Positions 9,759-17,800 are shown, numbered from the stretch's first letter. The stretch is DNA of 64,000 bases from Paratractidigestivibacter sp003150175 (GCF_964283195.1 NZ_CAXYLH010000001.1); one strand, 5' to 3'. Notes: generated by a model from the sequence alone, not told the origin. Numbers and translations are program-made.

Positions 9759-10346
9759 ATGGCCTCCATCAATTACCAGCTCGCTCGCTTCGTGGCTTCC
9801 TACGGCGACGTCACAAAGATTCCCGAGCCCACCCAGCCCGAGGTCAGCGTGGCCGGCCGATCGAACGTGGGCAAGTCGTCCCTGCTCAACAAGCTCTTTG
9901 GGCGCAAGAATCTCGTCAAGGTCTCGTCCACGCCGGGCAAAACCTGCAACGTCAACTTTTTTGACGTCGACGGCATCACCTTCGTCGACCTGCCCGGCTA
10001 CGGCTTCGCACGCGTCTCCAAGGCCGAGAAGGAGCGCTGGAGCGAGCTCATCGGCGGCTACTTCGAGCTTGAGCGCAGCTTCAACCTCGTGCTCTCGCTC
10101 GTGGACATCCGTCACGAGGCGCAGAAGCTCGACCAGCAGATGATCGGCTTCCTCCAGGACGCCGGCCTCCCCTACCTCGTCGTCCTCACCAAGGGCGACA
10201 AGCTCGGCCGCGGCAAGCAGAACTCGCAGGCAGCGCTGCTGTCCCGCCAGCTCGAGGTCCCGCGCGACCAGATGATCATCACCAGCGCCCAGACCGGCCA
10301 GGGCATCGACGAGCTCAAGACCCGCATCGCCGCGGCCTGTCTGTAA
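9759..10346 (+). CDS. engB: Ribosome biogenesis GTPase EngB/YsxC
   Basis: YihA/YsxC GTPases assist late assembly of the 50S ribosomal subunit. The 195-residue protein has the G1 motif GRSNVGKSSLLN, G2 region STPGKTCNVNFF, G3 DLPGYGFARVSK and G4 TKGDKL, in the order of the TrmE-Era-EngA-YihA class. The ATG at 9759 with GAAAGGA upstream is preferred over an in-frame TTG eight codons earlier. A separate HAD gene follows after 115 bases. Confidence 0.97.
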   Translation: MASINYQLARFVASYGDVTKIPEPTQPEVSVAGRSNVGKSSLLNKLFGRKNLVKVSSTPGKTCNVNFFDVDGITFVDLPGYGFARVSKAEKERWSELIGGYFELERSFNLVLSLVDIRHEAQKLDQQMIGFLQDAGLPYLVVLTKGDKLGRGKQNSQAALLSRQLEVPRDQMIITSAQTGQGIDELKTRIAAACL

Positions 10347-10461
10347 CGTCGAAGGCGGCGGGCGTCGGCACGCCCCAAGCGCTGCCGCGCCCCAAACACC
10401 GCCACGCACCGACCGCCTCCGCCAAGAAACCCCGCGCCCTGCAAACCCCAGGAGGAACCCC

Positions 10462-11259
10462 ATGCCCAACCCGGTTGTCGCGTTCTTCGACGTCGACGGT
10501 ACGCTCACGTACCGCGACCCCGTCACAGGGCCGACCGATGCTCCGCGCCCGCGGGTCGTCCACGCCATCCGGCGCTTCGTCGGCGCGGGCAACGTCGCCG
10601 CGGTCTGCACCGGGCGCAGCGTCCTGGGCATCACGAACCTGATGGCCTCGTGCCCATTCGCCGGCGCCGTCACCCTCGACGGCACGCACGTCGTCTATGG
10701 CAAGAAAGTCGTCTACGACCGGACCATCGACCGCGATGTCTTTGCGCGCACCGTCGCCGAGATGCACCGCATCGGCATGGAGGCGCTCATCGAGGGGACC
10801 TACGGCTGCGCGCTCGTCTACGGCGACGCCGAGGCCTCCGACCTGCGTCGCGCCATCCCCGGCGCCCAGACCATCGAGCAGTACGAGGCCGCCGGCGGGC
10901 GCATGGACTTCGGGAAGATCGACTTCATCGACACGAGCCTCGCGGCCTGCCGGTCAAGCGAGTTCCTCATGGGGAGCTACCACTACATGAACGTCGGCGG
11001 CGGGTATCACGAGCTGGCGATCCCCGGCACGAGCAAGGGTATCGGAGGCCGCGCCTTCATCGATGCGCTGCCCTTCCGGCCGTCGCGCGTCTACGCCTTC
11101 GGCGACTCCGAGAACGACCTCGCGATCCTCGACGAGGCCGACGTCGCGGTCGTGATGGGCAACGCGCACGACAACGTCAAGGAGCACGCCGATTACGTGA
11201 CGGATACCGCCGCCGAGGACGGCGTGGCGACCGCGCTCGAGCACTTCGGCTTGATCTAA
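10462..11259 (+). CDS. HAD-IIB (Cof-type) phosphatase
   Basis: A 265-residue member of the haloacid dehalogenase superfamily, expected to dephosphorylate a small metabolite. Motif I is FFDVDGTLT near 8-16, motif II lies in AVCTGRS near 48-54, and motif IV is FGDSENDLAIL followed by VVMGNAHDNVK. The cap between motifs II and III is of the Cof type (class IIB). The RBS AGGAGGA is strong. Substrate cannot be read from sequence, and the neighbours (engB, an amino acid transporter) do not help. Confidence 0.88.
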   Translation: MPNPVVAFFDVDGTLTYRDPVTGPTDAPRPRVVHAIRRFVGAGNVAAVCTGRSVLGITNLMASCPFAGAVTLDGTHVVYGKKVVYDRTIDRDVFARTVAEMHRIGMEALIEGTYGCALVYGDAEASDLRRAIPGAQTIEQYEAAGGRMDFGKIDFIDTSLAACRSSEFLMGSYHYMNVGGGYHELAIPGTSKGIGGRAFIDALPFRPSRVYAFGDSENDLAILDEADVAVVMGNAHDNVKEHADYVTDTAAEDGVATALEHFGLI

Positions 11260-11309
11260 GGGTTTTTCGGAGCTGTCGCGGCGTGAGTAGCGCGCCGAGC
11301 GCCGCGCCC

Positions 11310-12077
11310 CTACGCGCCCCTTTGGGCCAAGAACGCGCGCGTGCGCTCCTCGCGCGGGTTATCGATGAGCTCGCGGGCCGGACCCTGCTCGACGATGACG
11401 CCGCCGTCCATAAAGACGATGCGGTCGGCGACCTCGCGCGCGAAGCTCATCTCGTGCGTGACGATGACCATGGTCATGTCCTCGGCGGCGAGGCCCTTGA
11501 TCACCTTGAGCACCTCGGCCGTGAGCTCGGGGTCGAGCGCGGAGGTCGGCTCATCGAAGAACACGATCTGCGGGTTCATGCACAGGGCGCGGGCGATGCT
11601 CGCGCGCTGCTGCTGACCGCCGGAGAGCTGGCAGGGGACCTTGTCCTCGTTGCCGGTGAGGCCCATCTTTGCGATGAGGGCGCGGGCCTGCTCCTCGACC
11701 TCGGCGCGGTCGCGCTTCTGGACGCAAATCGGCGCGTCCATCACGTTTTTAAGCACCGAGAAGTGCGGGAAGAGGTTGTAGTTCTGGAACACGAGGCCGA
11801 AGCGTGAGCGCGCCTCGGCGAGCGTGGGCTTATCGCCATAGACGCCGTCACGGCAAATGGCCAGGTCGCCGTAGCTGAGGTCGCCCGCGTCCATCCGCTC
11901 GAGCAGCGTCATGCAGCGCAGCAGCGTGGACTTGCCGCCGCCCGACGGGCCGATGATGGCCACGACCTCGCCGGGGTTGACCGTCAGCGAGATGTCGCGC
12001 AGGACCTGCACGTCGCCGAAGCTCTTTTGCGCGTGGTCGACCGCGACCACCGACGCGCCGTTCTTGTTCTCTGCCAT
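11310..12077 (-). CDS. Polar amino acid ABC transporter, ATP-binding protein
   Basis: The ATPase that energises uptake by the permease and binding protein encoded just upstream. It has Walker A GPSGGGKSTLLRC near 43-55, the ABC signature LSGGQQQRASIARAL, Walker B IVFFDEPTSALDPEL and the H loop VTHEMSFAREVADR, the signature set of the GlnQ/HisP subfamily. It is the last gene of the operon binding protein, permease, ATPase. A palindromic repeat lies in the short gap to the permease and may tune the ratio of subunits. Confidence 0.95.
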   Translation of the reverse strand: MAENKNGASVVAVDHAQKSFGDVQVLRDISLTVNPGEVVAIIGPSGGGKSTLLRCMTLLERMDAGDLSYGDLAICRDGVYGDKPTLAEARSRFGLVFQNYNLFPHFSVLKNVMDAPICVQKRDRAEVEEQARALIAKMGLTGNEDKVPCQLSGGQQQRASIARALCMNPQIVFFDEPTSALDPELTAEVLKVIKGLAAEDMTMVIVTHEMSFAREVADRIVFMDGGVIVEQGPARELIDNPREERTRAFLAQRGA

Positions 12078-12090
12078 AGGATCTCCTCAA

Positions 12091-12123
12091 AATGACGAAA
12101 AGGGACTGTCTCTTTTCGTCATT
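12091..12123. repeat. 33-bp palindromic repeat, family B, copy 1
   Basis: AATGACGAAAAG and its complement CTTTTCGTCATT flank the core GGGACTGTC. The palindrome covers the permease stop codon and lies immediately before the ATPase ribosome site. A same-length relative sits at 31941-31973. Confidence 0.85.
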
Positions 12124-12775
12124 AGTCGTGGTAGTAGTTCAGGCGGCGCTCGACGCGGCCGGCGACGATGTCGATGACGAAGTTCGCGACCCAGTAGAAG
12201 GCCGCGGCGATGATGAAGGGCGCCATGCTGACCTGAGAGGCCACGAGCTGCTTGGCGACGGTGAACATCTCGATGACGCCGATGGAGAACGCGAGCGAGG
12301 TGTCCTTGACGAGCGTGATGACCTCATTCGTCACGGCGGGCAGGATCCGCTTGACGACCTGCGGAAGAACGATGCGCATGAAGGTCTGCGAGCCCGAGTA
12401 GCCCAGGACCTCGGCCGCCTCGTACTGGCCGCGCGGGATGGACTGGATGCCGGAGCGGTAGATCTCGGCGAAGTAAGCGGCATAGTTGATGATGAACGCC
12501 ACGATCGTCGCGTACCACTTGCTGTCCGTGGTCAGGCTGATGCCGAACACGTAGTACGGCATGAAGTAGATCGCGAACATCTGCAGCATCAGCGGCGTGC
12601 CGCGCATGATCGAGATGTACGCGCGGGCAAGAAGCGCGAGCGGCTTGAACTTGCTCATGCGCGCGAAGGCCACGAGCATGCCCAGCGGCAACGAGCCAAC
12701 GAGCGTGAAGGCGAAGATCTGCAGGCTCACGAGGAAGCCCTGCCCCAGCATGCCCGTCATAGTCAGAAGGTCCAA
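12122..12775 (-). CDS. Polar amino acid ABC transporter, permease
   Basis: A 217-residue membrane protein with about five hydrophobic helices and the inner-membrane-component motif of the His/Glu/Gln family (EAAEVLGYSGSQTFMRIVLPQ near 135-155), which docks to the ATPase. I place the start at a TTG (12775) because AAAGGGGAG lies just upstream; the nearest ATG is five codons inside and too far from it. Homologous permeases usually start in the same place (LDLLTMTGMLGQGF). It transports one substrate with the binding protein upstream. Confidence 0.93.
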   Translation of the reverse strand: MDLLTMTGMLGQGFLVSLQIFAFTLVGSLPLGMLVAFARMSKFKPLALLARAYISIMRGTPLMLQMFAIYFMPYYVFGISLTTDSKWYATIVAFIINYAAYFAEIYRSGIQSIPRGQYEAAEVLGYSGSQTFMRIVLPQVVKRILPAVTNEVITLVKDTSLAFSIGVIEMFTVAKQLVASQVSMAPFIIAAAFYWVANFVIDIVAGRVERRLNYYHD

Positions 12776-12854
12776 CGCGCTCCCCTTTCTACATCCGAAG
12801 GGCACCGTCGCCTGCGCGAGGCGGCGGCGCCCGATGCGTCAACGGTCAAAGATT

Positions 12855-13730
12855 CTACGCCAGGCACCAGTTTGAGTAGGAGATTCCCTGGTCGGCGTAC
12901 TTCTCGCAGAGGTCCTTGACGAAGCCGTCCTTGTCCATGGCCTTGAGGGTCTCGGTCACGGTGTCGGCCGTGGCCTCGTCGCCCTTCTTGAAGCCGACCG
13001 CATAGTGCTCCTCGGAGAGCTTCTCGTCGAGCTGCTGGTAGGCGTCGGGCTTGGCGGCGAGCTGATAGGCGGCGATAGAGAGGTCGCACGCCACGGCGTC
13101 GACGGCGCCGGACTCGAGCTGCATGAAGGCGGTGTTGTAGTCGCCGATGGTCTCGAGCGAGGCGAAGGTCGCGGCCACGTCGGCCTTGACAGCGTCGTCG
13201 CCGGCAAGGACCTCGTAGGCTGCCGAGTCGGTCTGGGTAATGACGGTCTTGCCCGCGAGTCCGGCGAAGTCGGTGATGCCGGCGCCCTTCTTTACCACGA
13301 TGACCTGGGCGTTGATCATATAGTTGCCGGAGAATGTGTAGTCGTTCTCGCGGCCCTCGACGGTGAAGCCGTTCCAGATGCAGTTGATGGCGCCGGAGTC
13401 CATGAGGGTGTCCTTGGCGTCCCAGTCGATGGGCTCGAGCTGTACGTCCCAGCTGTTGCGCTTCGCGGTCTCCTGGGCGAGCTCGAGGTCGAAGCCCGTG
13501 TACTGACCGTCGTCGCCGACGTAGCCGTAGGGCGGGTAGGCGGAGTCGAAGCCGACGATGAGCTTCTTGGTCGCGGTGGCGGACTTGTCGTCGGCGGCGC
13601 CGGAGTCCTTGGAGGCGGAGCCGGCGGCGCCGGCGGAGGCGTTGGACCCGCCGCAGCCGGCGAGGACGGCGGAGGCGGCGACGGTGCCGAAGGCGGCGAG
13701 GAACTCGCGGCGGTTCATCGAGAGCTTCAT
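12855..13730 (-). CDS. Amino acid ABC transporter, substrate-binding lipoprotein
   Basis: A 291-residue extracytoplasmic solute-binding protein of family 3. The N terminus has a twin-arginine-like NRREFLAAFG, a hydrophobic stretch and the lipobox LAGC with Cys near 26, followed by a Ser/Ala-rich linker. The mature part starts LIVGFDSAYPPYGYVG and contains FDLELAQETAKR, the usual ligand-binding lobe pattern. It is the promoter-proximal gene of the operon. RBS AAGGGGAT precedes the ATG. The exact amino acid bound is not visible. Confidence 0.95.
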   Translation of the reverse strand: MKLSMNRREFLAAFGTVAASAVLAGCGGSNASAGAAGSASKDSGAADDKSATATKKLIVGFDSAYPPYGYVGDDGQYTGFDLELAQETAKRNSWDVQLEPIDWDAKDTLMDSGAINCIWNGFTVEGRENDYTFSGNYMINAQVIVVKKGAGITDFAGLAGKTVITQTDSAAYEVLAGDDAVKADVAATFASLETIGDYNTAFMQLESGAVDAVACDLSIAAYQLAAKPDAYQQLDEKLSEEHYAVGFKKGDEATADTVTETLKAMDKDGFVKDLCEKYADQGISYSNWCLA

Positions 13731-13779
13731 GGGGATCCCCTTCCCTTGCGCCTGCTCGAGGGCCGAGGGGTGGCAGGCG

Positions 13780-13836
13780 CTTTACTACGCTAAAGTGACG
13801 AGAAGGACTATACCGCTTTAGCACGCTAAAGCGCAA
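13780..13836 (-). promoter_or_regulatory. Promoter of the amino acid ABC operon with two operator-like palindromes
   Basis: On the minus strand TTGCGC (13836-13831) and TATAGT (13812-13807) are spaced by 18 bp. CTTTAGCACGCTAAAG at 13816-13831 fills the spacer and CTTTACTACGCTAAAG at 13780-13795 lies just after the expected transcription start. The two 16-mers match at 14 positions and their centres are 36 bp apart. This is the layout of a repressor-controlled promoter; the repressor is unknown. Confidence 0.7.
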
Positions 13837-13865
13837 GCCGAAAACCCGCAGTTTTTGCAAGCGAA

Positions 13866-13910
13866 ACACAGGGCGCGCCGGCACTGCCCCGCCGCGGCGC
13901 CGCCCTGTGT
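13866..13910. terminator. Long inverted repeat upstream of the mntP leader
   Basis: ACACAGGGCG at 13866-13875 pairs with CGCCCTGTGT at 13901-13910, with a GC-rich loop that can pair further. TTATTCTTCTT follows on the plus strand. It separates the divergent amino acid transporter promoter from the manganese riboswitch; its role is uncertain. Confidence 0.45.
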
Positions 13911-13925
13911 TATTCTTCTTCCTCA

Positions 13926-14060
13926 GTACTTGAGGGAGTAGTCGCAGGCGGCTGGGACCGCGTGCGGCAAGTCAACATACTGGCGAATGGCCGCGGGACG
14001 GCCGGAGCCTGGCTTGCCTTAATGAACGAGACTCACGTACGGCATCATGGGGTGCTGTGC
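13926..14060 (+). promoter_or_regulatory. yybP-ykoY (manganese) riboswitch
   Basis: The leader of mntP has the conserved pieces of this aptamer in order: GAGGGAGTAG near 13932, GTCAACATACTGGCGAATGG near 13971, the GGCCGCGGGACGGCC stem, and AACGAGACTCACGTACGGC at about 14025-14043, the second conserved internal loop. Downstream, GCGGGGGTC and GACTCCGC form a hairpin with a T-rich loop at about 14058-14085, a likely expression platform. Manganese sensing fits the gene it precedes, a manganese exporter. Confidence 0.88.
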
Positions 14061-14112
14061 GGGGGTCTCTTTTTTTGACTCCGCGCGCAGCAGTAACTGA
14101 ACGGAGAGGTTC

Positions 14113-14691
14113 ATGGGTATCGTTGAGCTGCTGCTCATCGCGGTCGGGCTGTCGATGGACGCGTTCGCCGTGTCCATCTGCAAAGGCCTTGGCATGAAGA
14201 AGGTAAACCTGAAGGTCGCCTTCGCGCTGGCGCTGTTCTTCGGCGGGTTCCAGGCGCTGATGCCGCTCATCGGCTGGGCGCTGGGCAGCCAGTTCCTGTG
14301 GCTCATCTCGCCGATCGACCACTGGATCGCGTTCGTGCTTCTTGCCGTCATCGGAGGCAAGATGCTCTGGGAGGCGCTCCACGACGAGGAGGGCGAGGAC
14401 GACGGCAAGCCGGCGGACAAGATCGACCTCGGCGAGTTCTTCATCTTGGCCGTCGCCACGTCCATCGACGCGCTGGCCGTGGGCATCTCGTTCGCCGCGC
14501 TGGCGGTCGACATCGTGCCGTCCATCCTGATCATCGGCGTCGTGACCTTCTGCTTCACCATTGCCGGCGTCTTTGTGGGCAACTTCTTCGGCTCGCGCTA
14601 CGAGAAGCCCGCGAGCATCGTCGGCGGCGTGGTCCTCATCCTCATAGGCCTCAAGATCCTGCTCGAGCACCTGGGGATCCTCGTGCTATAG
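14113..14691 (+). CDS. mntP: Manganese efflux pump MntP
   Basis: MntP exports Mn2+ and protects against manganese excess. The 192-residue membrane protein has six hydrophobic helices in two halves, with the family motifs GLSMDAFAVSICKGLG near 13-28 and ATSIDALAVGISFAAL near 115-130; the paired Asp residues in these helices are the known functional positions. RBS GGAGAGG precedes the ATG. It is controlled by the manganese riboswitch in its leader, so protein and leader support each other. Confidence 0.96.
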   Translation: MGIVELLLIAVGLSMDAFAVSICKGLGMKKVNLKVAFALALFFGGFQALMPLIGWALGSQFLWLISPIDHWIAFVLLAVIGGKMLWEALHDEEGEDDGKPADKIDLGEFFILAVATSIDALAVGISFAALAVDIVPSILIIGVVTFCFTIAGVFVGNFFGSRYEKPASIVGGVVLILIGLKILLEHLGILVL

Positions 14692-14840
14692 CAGCCGCTT
14701 AGGCGCACAGCAAGAAGAGACGCACCGACGCGCGTTAAGCGCGCTTGACCCGTTAAGCAAATCGATGCGTTAAATTTCACCGTCCACATTCGTCAATACT
14801 TAACGGCTTTCTCAGGTGCGGAATGGGGGGGCGGAAGCTA

Positions 14841-14893
14841 AGGGGCGGGCGCGAATCATCCGAGTCGATTTCGGATGATTCGTGCCCGCCCCT
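14841..14893. repeat. Very strong intergenic hairpin, GGGGCGGGCGCG family
   Basis: AGGGGCGGGC.CGAATCATCC pairs with its complement across a seven-base loop, giving a stem of about 23 bp with one mismatch. There is no T tract. It lies between the convergent mntP and purH genes; the rest of 14692-14924 contains several TTAA-rich half sites and no gene. Related hairpins occur at 34574-34624 and 38019-38072. Confidence 0.8.
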
Positions 14894-14924
14894 ACTAGTT
14901 GTCGCGCCCTCAGGCTATCGCGCG

Positions 14925-16103
14925 CTAGTGGTGGAACAGCCTCATGTGGGTGAAGGCCATGGCCATGCCGTACTTGTCCGCGGTCTCGATCACGTTGTCG
15001 TCGCGGATGGAGCCGCCGGGCTCGGCGATGTAGGTCACGCCGGACTTGTGGGCGCGCTCGACGTTGTCGCCGAAGGGGAAGAAGGCGTCCGAGCCGAGCG
15101 TCACGCCGGTCTGCGTGGCGATCCAAGCGGCCTTCTCCTCGCGGGTGAGGACCTCGGGCTTTTGGGCGAACCACTTCTGCCACTCACCCTCGGCCAGCAC
15201 ATCGTCGTGCTCGTCGGAGATGTAGACATCGATGGCGTTGTCGCGGTTGGCGCGGCGGATACCGTCGACGAACTTGAGGCCGAGCACCTTCGGGTGCTGG
15301 CGCAGATACCAGGTGTCGGCCTTGTTGCCCGCGAGGCGCGTGCAGTGGACGCGGCTCTGTTGGCCGGCGCCCACGCCGATGGCCTGGCCGTCCTTGACGT
15401 AGCAGACGGAGTTCGACTGCGTGTACTTGAGCGTGATCAGCGAGACGATCATGTCGCGGCGGGCGGCATCAGGGATGTCTTTATTTACCGTCACGACGTC
15501 GCTGAGCAGCTCGTCGTCGATCTTAAAGAAGTTGTGCCCCTGCTCGAAGGTGATGCCAAAGACGTCCTTGGTCTCGGTCGCCGGGCAGACGTAGCCAGGG
15601 TCGATCTGGACGACGTTGTACTTGCCGCCCTTCTTTGCCGAGAGGATCTCGAGCGCCTCGGGGGTATAGCCGGGGGCGATGATGCCGTCGGAGACCTCGT
15701 GCTTGATATAGCGCGCGGTGCGCTCGTCGCAGACGTCGGAGAGCGCGGCCCAGTCGCCGTAGGAGCTCATGCGGTCGGCGCCGCGGGCACGGATATAGGC
15801 GCAGGCGATCGGGGAAAGCTCGCCCTCGTCGTCGACGAAGTAGATCTGCTTGTCCACCTCGGAGAGCGGTAGGCCCACGGCGGCCCCGGCGGGGCTCACG
15901 TGCTTGAAGCTCGCTGCGGCGGGCAGGCCCGTGGCCTCCTTGAGCTCGCGCACGAGCTGCCAAGAGTTGAGGGCGTCGAGGAAGTTGATGTAGCCGGGCT
16001 TGCCGCACAGCACGGTCACGGGCAGGTCGGAGCCGTCCTTCATGTAGATGCGGGAGGGCTTCTGGTTGGGGTTGCAGCCGTACTTGAGCTCGAGTTCGTT
16101 CAA
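14925..16103 (-). CDS. purH: AICAR formyltransferase (PurH formyltransferase domain only)
   Basis: This enzyme formylates AICAR with 10-formyl-THF to give FAICAR, the penultimate step to IMP. The 392-residue protein corresponds to the formyltransferase half of bifunctional PurH only: KYGCNPNQKPSRIY near 6-19, ASFKHVSPAGAAVG near 66-79, SNSVCYVKDGQAIGVGAGQQSR, and the C-terminal SDAFFPFGDNVE and AEPGGSIRDD segments. The IMP cyclohydrolase half is missing and its job is taken by the gene just upstream. The start is a TTG at 16103 with AGAGGAG at good spacing; no ATG fits. It is the second gene of the ZTP-riboswitch operon. Confidence 0.95.
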   Translation of the reverse strand: MNELELKYGCNPNQKPSRIYMKDGSDLPVTVLCGKPGYINFLDALNSWQLVRELKEATGLPAAASFKHVSPAGAAVGLPLSEVDKQIYFVDDEGELSPIACAYIRARGADRMSSYGDWAALSDVCDERTARYIKHEVSDGIIAPGYTPEALEILSAKKGGKYNVVQIDPGYVCPATETKDVFGITFEQGHNFFKIDDELLSDVVTVNKDIPDAARRDMIVSLITLKYTQSNSVCYVKDGQAIGVGAGQQSRVHCTRLAGNKADTWYLRQHPKVLGLKFVDGIRRANRDNAIDVYISDEHDDVLAEGEWQKWFAQKPEVLTREEKAAWIATQTGVTLGSDAFFPFGDNVERAHKSGVTYIAEPGGSIRDDNVIETADKYGMAMAFTHMRLFHH

Positions 16104-16123
16104 GGGATCTCCTCTTTTAGGGG

Positions 16124-16232
16124 GTGCGGGGAGACGCATCCGCGGTGCTCAGACAGTCCTTTTCGCACGGACGCGACATCAAGTCGCGTCCGGCTCATGC
16201 GGAACTGCGCCCACGGATGCGTCTCCCCGCAC
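16124..16232. repeat. Nested inverted repeat between purO and purH
   Basis: GTGCGGGGAGACGCATCCG at 16124-16142 is complementary to 16214-16232, and an inner hairpin CGGACGCGAC/GTCGCGTCCG lies at 16168-16192. AGACAGTCCTTTTCG inside the loop resembles repeat family B. The structure ends about ten bases before the purH ribosome site, so it may set the ratio of the two enzymes. Confidence 0.75.
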
Positions 16233-16256
16233 TCGCGAGCGCAGAACAAAACCTCG

Positions 16257-16895
16257 CTAATCGCCCAGATGCTTGTTGAAGATGCGGACGTCGGCGCCGA
16301 GCTTGGCGTAGAGGCTCACCTTGTTGTCGGCGTCGAGGGCGCGCCAGACGTCGGCGGGGTCGGCGGGCAGCACGACTTCGAGGGGCTCGCCGGCGAAGGT
16401 CGGCAGCGGGTCGCCGTCGCCCTGGTAGGTGCTGATGAAGTAGCCCACGCCCTCGTCGGCGCCCTCGTACGCAAAGAACTCGCGCAGGCAGCGGCCGTTG
16501 GCCTGGTGCTTGAGGATGGAGATCTCGAACGAGTCGTCCTCGTTGACGACGGCGCTGATGCGCGGGGTGAAGTTCGGCGCGTCGGGCTCGAACTCGCGGG
16601 CCATGCAACCGTCGCGGAAGCTCCCCGCGTCGACGATGGTGTCAGTCTGGTCGCCATTCGTGACGACGAGCTTCTTGCCCATGGTGCGCACGGGTCGATA
16701 AATGATCAGGCTCGGGTCCTCGAGCAACGCCGGGTCGTGCGCCTGCGTGCGGATTCCGTCGTCGGTGGGGACGAAGACGCGATTACGCGAGTTCACGCTG
16801 CGGCCCATGATCCAGTAGTAGACGACGTCCTTGCCCACCACAATCCCGCGCCCGGGGTACGGGTTGCTGGCCAAAAGCTCGCAAAGGTCCTGCAT
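16257..16895 (-). CDS. purO: Archaeal-type IMP cyclohydrolase (PurO-like)
   Basis: The 212-residue protein matches the IMP_cyclohyd family known mainly from archaeal PurO, which closes the purine ring of FAICAR to IMP. Visible signatures are LLASNPYPGRGIVVG near 7-21, VYYWIMGRSVNSRNRVF near 24-40, and FTPRISAV in the middle. The ATG at 16895 follows GAAAGGATG. It replaces the cyclohydrolase domain missing from the downstream purH, and both follow one ZTP riboswitch, which supports the function strongly. Catalysis itself is inferred from family and context. Confidence 0.9.
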   Translation of the reverse strand: MQDLCELLASNPYPGRGIVVGKDVVYYWIMGRSVNSRNRVFVPTDDGIRTQAHDPALLEDPSLIIYRPVRTMGKKLVVTNGDQTDTIVDAGSFRDGCMAREFEPDAPNFTPRISAVVNEDDSFEISILKHQANGRCLREFFAYEGADEGVGYFISTYQGDGDPLPTFAGEPLEVVLPADPADVWRALDADNKVSLYAKLGADVRIFNKHLGD

Positions 16896-16944
16896 CGGCA
16901 CATCCTTTCGGTGATGAGCCGCCTCCCCGTGCGCGATCGGCCGC

Positions 16945-17062
16945 CAAAAAATAAGGCAAGCCCACCCCTGCACAGAGAACGGCTTGCCCAGACGGTCGGC
17001 ACTGAGTATGTTCGCGCTGCTCCCCCGCGGTTGCCCGCGTATACCCGTCAGTCACAGCACTA
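16945..17062 (-). promoter_or_regulatory. ZTP (pfl) riboswitch with terminator
   Basis: Reading the minus strand, GCTGTGACTGACGG (about 17058-17045) is followed by a hairpin CGCGGGCAACCGCG, a variable linker and GCCGACCGTCTGGGC (17000-16986), the two conserved halves of the ZTP aptamer. The aptamer 3' end GGCAAGCC (16988-16981) also pairs with GGGCTTGCC (16963-16955), followed by TTATTTTTT, an intrinsic terminator. Binding ZTP, the alarmone of low 10-formyl-THF, should prevent that pairing and turn on purO-purH. A TATACT -10 box lies at about 17075-17070. Confidence 0.93.
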
Positions 17063-17088
17063 CTGTTGAGTATAGCTGGTCGGGCGCC

Positions 17089-17526
17089 TCAGTCCCCGTT
17101 GCAAGCAATCTCGAGATAATCTGCGCAGTCGAGGGAGCGAATCTTCGAGTGCGCGAACGCGGACTCGTTCCGAGTGAGGATAAAGTCGATATCGTTCAGC
17201 TCGGCGCAGGCGCGGATAAGCCCATCCCCGAAGTCGGGCTCATCTGAGCGAAGCGCAATATCGCATTCCTCGGCAGACAACGGGACGATGATGAGGAGGT
17301 TCATCAAGAATCCAACTGCTCGCCTCGCGCTTTCCTCACCATATTGTTTACAGAAAATGCGATATGCGTCTTTTAGCGATGCCGCCGCGACGAAGCCCAT
17401 GTCTCCCTCGCCGTTGCATAGCTCGATCACCTTGTTTGCCTCCGCATGCTGCGGCCGGCCTTCGCAGACCAAATCCAAGAGAATGTCCAGGCCAAAGAGC
17501 AGGCGGTAATTTGAACGCCTAGGCAT
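17089..17526 (-). CDS. PIN-domain ribonuclease toxin (VapC-like)
   Basis: A 145-residue PIN-domain protein, the toxin of a two-gene module; such toxins cleave RNA. Acidic residues of the active site are visible in GLDILLDLVCE near 12-22, in DFGDGLIRACAELNDIDFILTRN near 98-120, and in DYLEIA at the end. The start ATG overlaps the antitoxin gene by eight bases. Target RNA is unknown. The catalytic Asp set appears complete, so nothing suggests it is dead. Confidence 0.85.
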   Translation of the reverse strand: MPRRSNYRLLFGLDILLDLVCEGRPQHAEANKVIELCNGEGDMGFVAAASLKDAYRIFCKQYGEESARRAVGFLMNLLIIVPLSAEECDIALRSDEPDFGDGLIRACAELNDIDFILTRNESAFAHSKIRSLDCADYLEIACNGD

Positions 17527-17800
17527 GGTGGCTCACGCCCACTCCGTTTACCTGCTCATCCTTGAGGTCAAGCAACCACGGATCGGCCTCGGGAAGGCTC
17601 TCTTGGAACCTGTGGAACTCCCCTAGGATGTCGACCGATTCATCGGTTTCTTCCTTTGGGAGCTCACCGCCAGCGGCGATTTGTCTCCAAAAGCGCTTGA
17701 TCACCTCGCCGACCGTGAGCCCTTCCGCCTTGATGCGCGCCGCTGCGCGGGCGGCGGTCGCTTCGTCGATGCGAGCGGACACCACAACCGTACCTGCCAT
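17519..17800 (-). CDS. RelB/DinJ-like antitoxin of the PIN toxin
   Basis: A 93-residue protein with a ribbon-helix-helix-like N terminus (VVVSARIDEATAARAAARI near 4-22, then GLTVGEVIKRFW) and an acidic C-terminal tail that would wrap the toxin. It overlaps the toxin start by eight bases, the usual antitoxin-first order. The ATG at 17800 follows AGAAAGGATGG. CTGTGTATACAG at 17812-17823 in the promoter is a likely self-operator. Confidence 0.85.
   Translation of the reverse strand: MAGTVVVSARIDEATAARAAARIKAEGLTVGEVIKRFWRQIAAGGELPKEETDESVDILGEFHRFQESLPEADPWLLDLKDEQVNGVGVSHHA

Noticed and set aside
7899..10685. 928-codon minus-strand open frame
   Set aside because: It crosses the antisense of the MFS, engB and HAD genes; high GC keeps antisense frames open.
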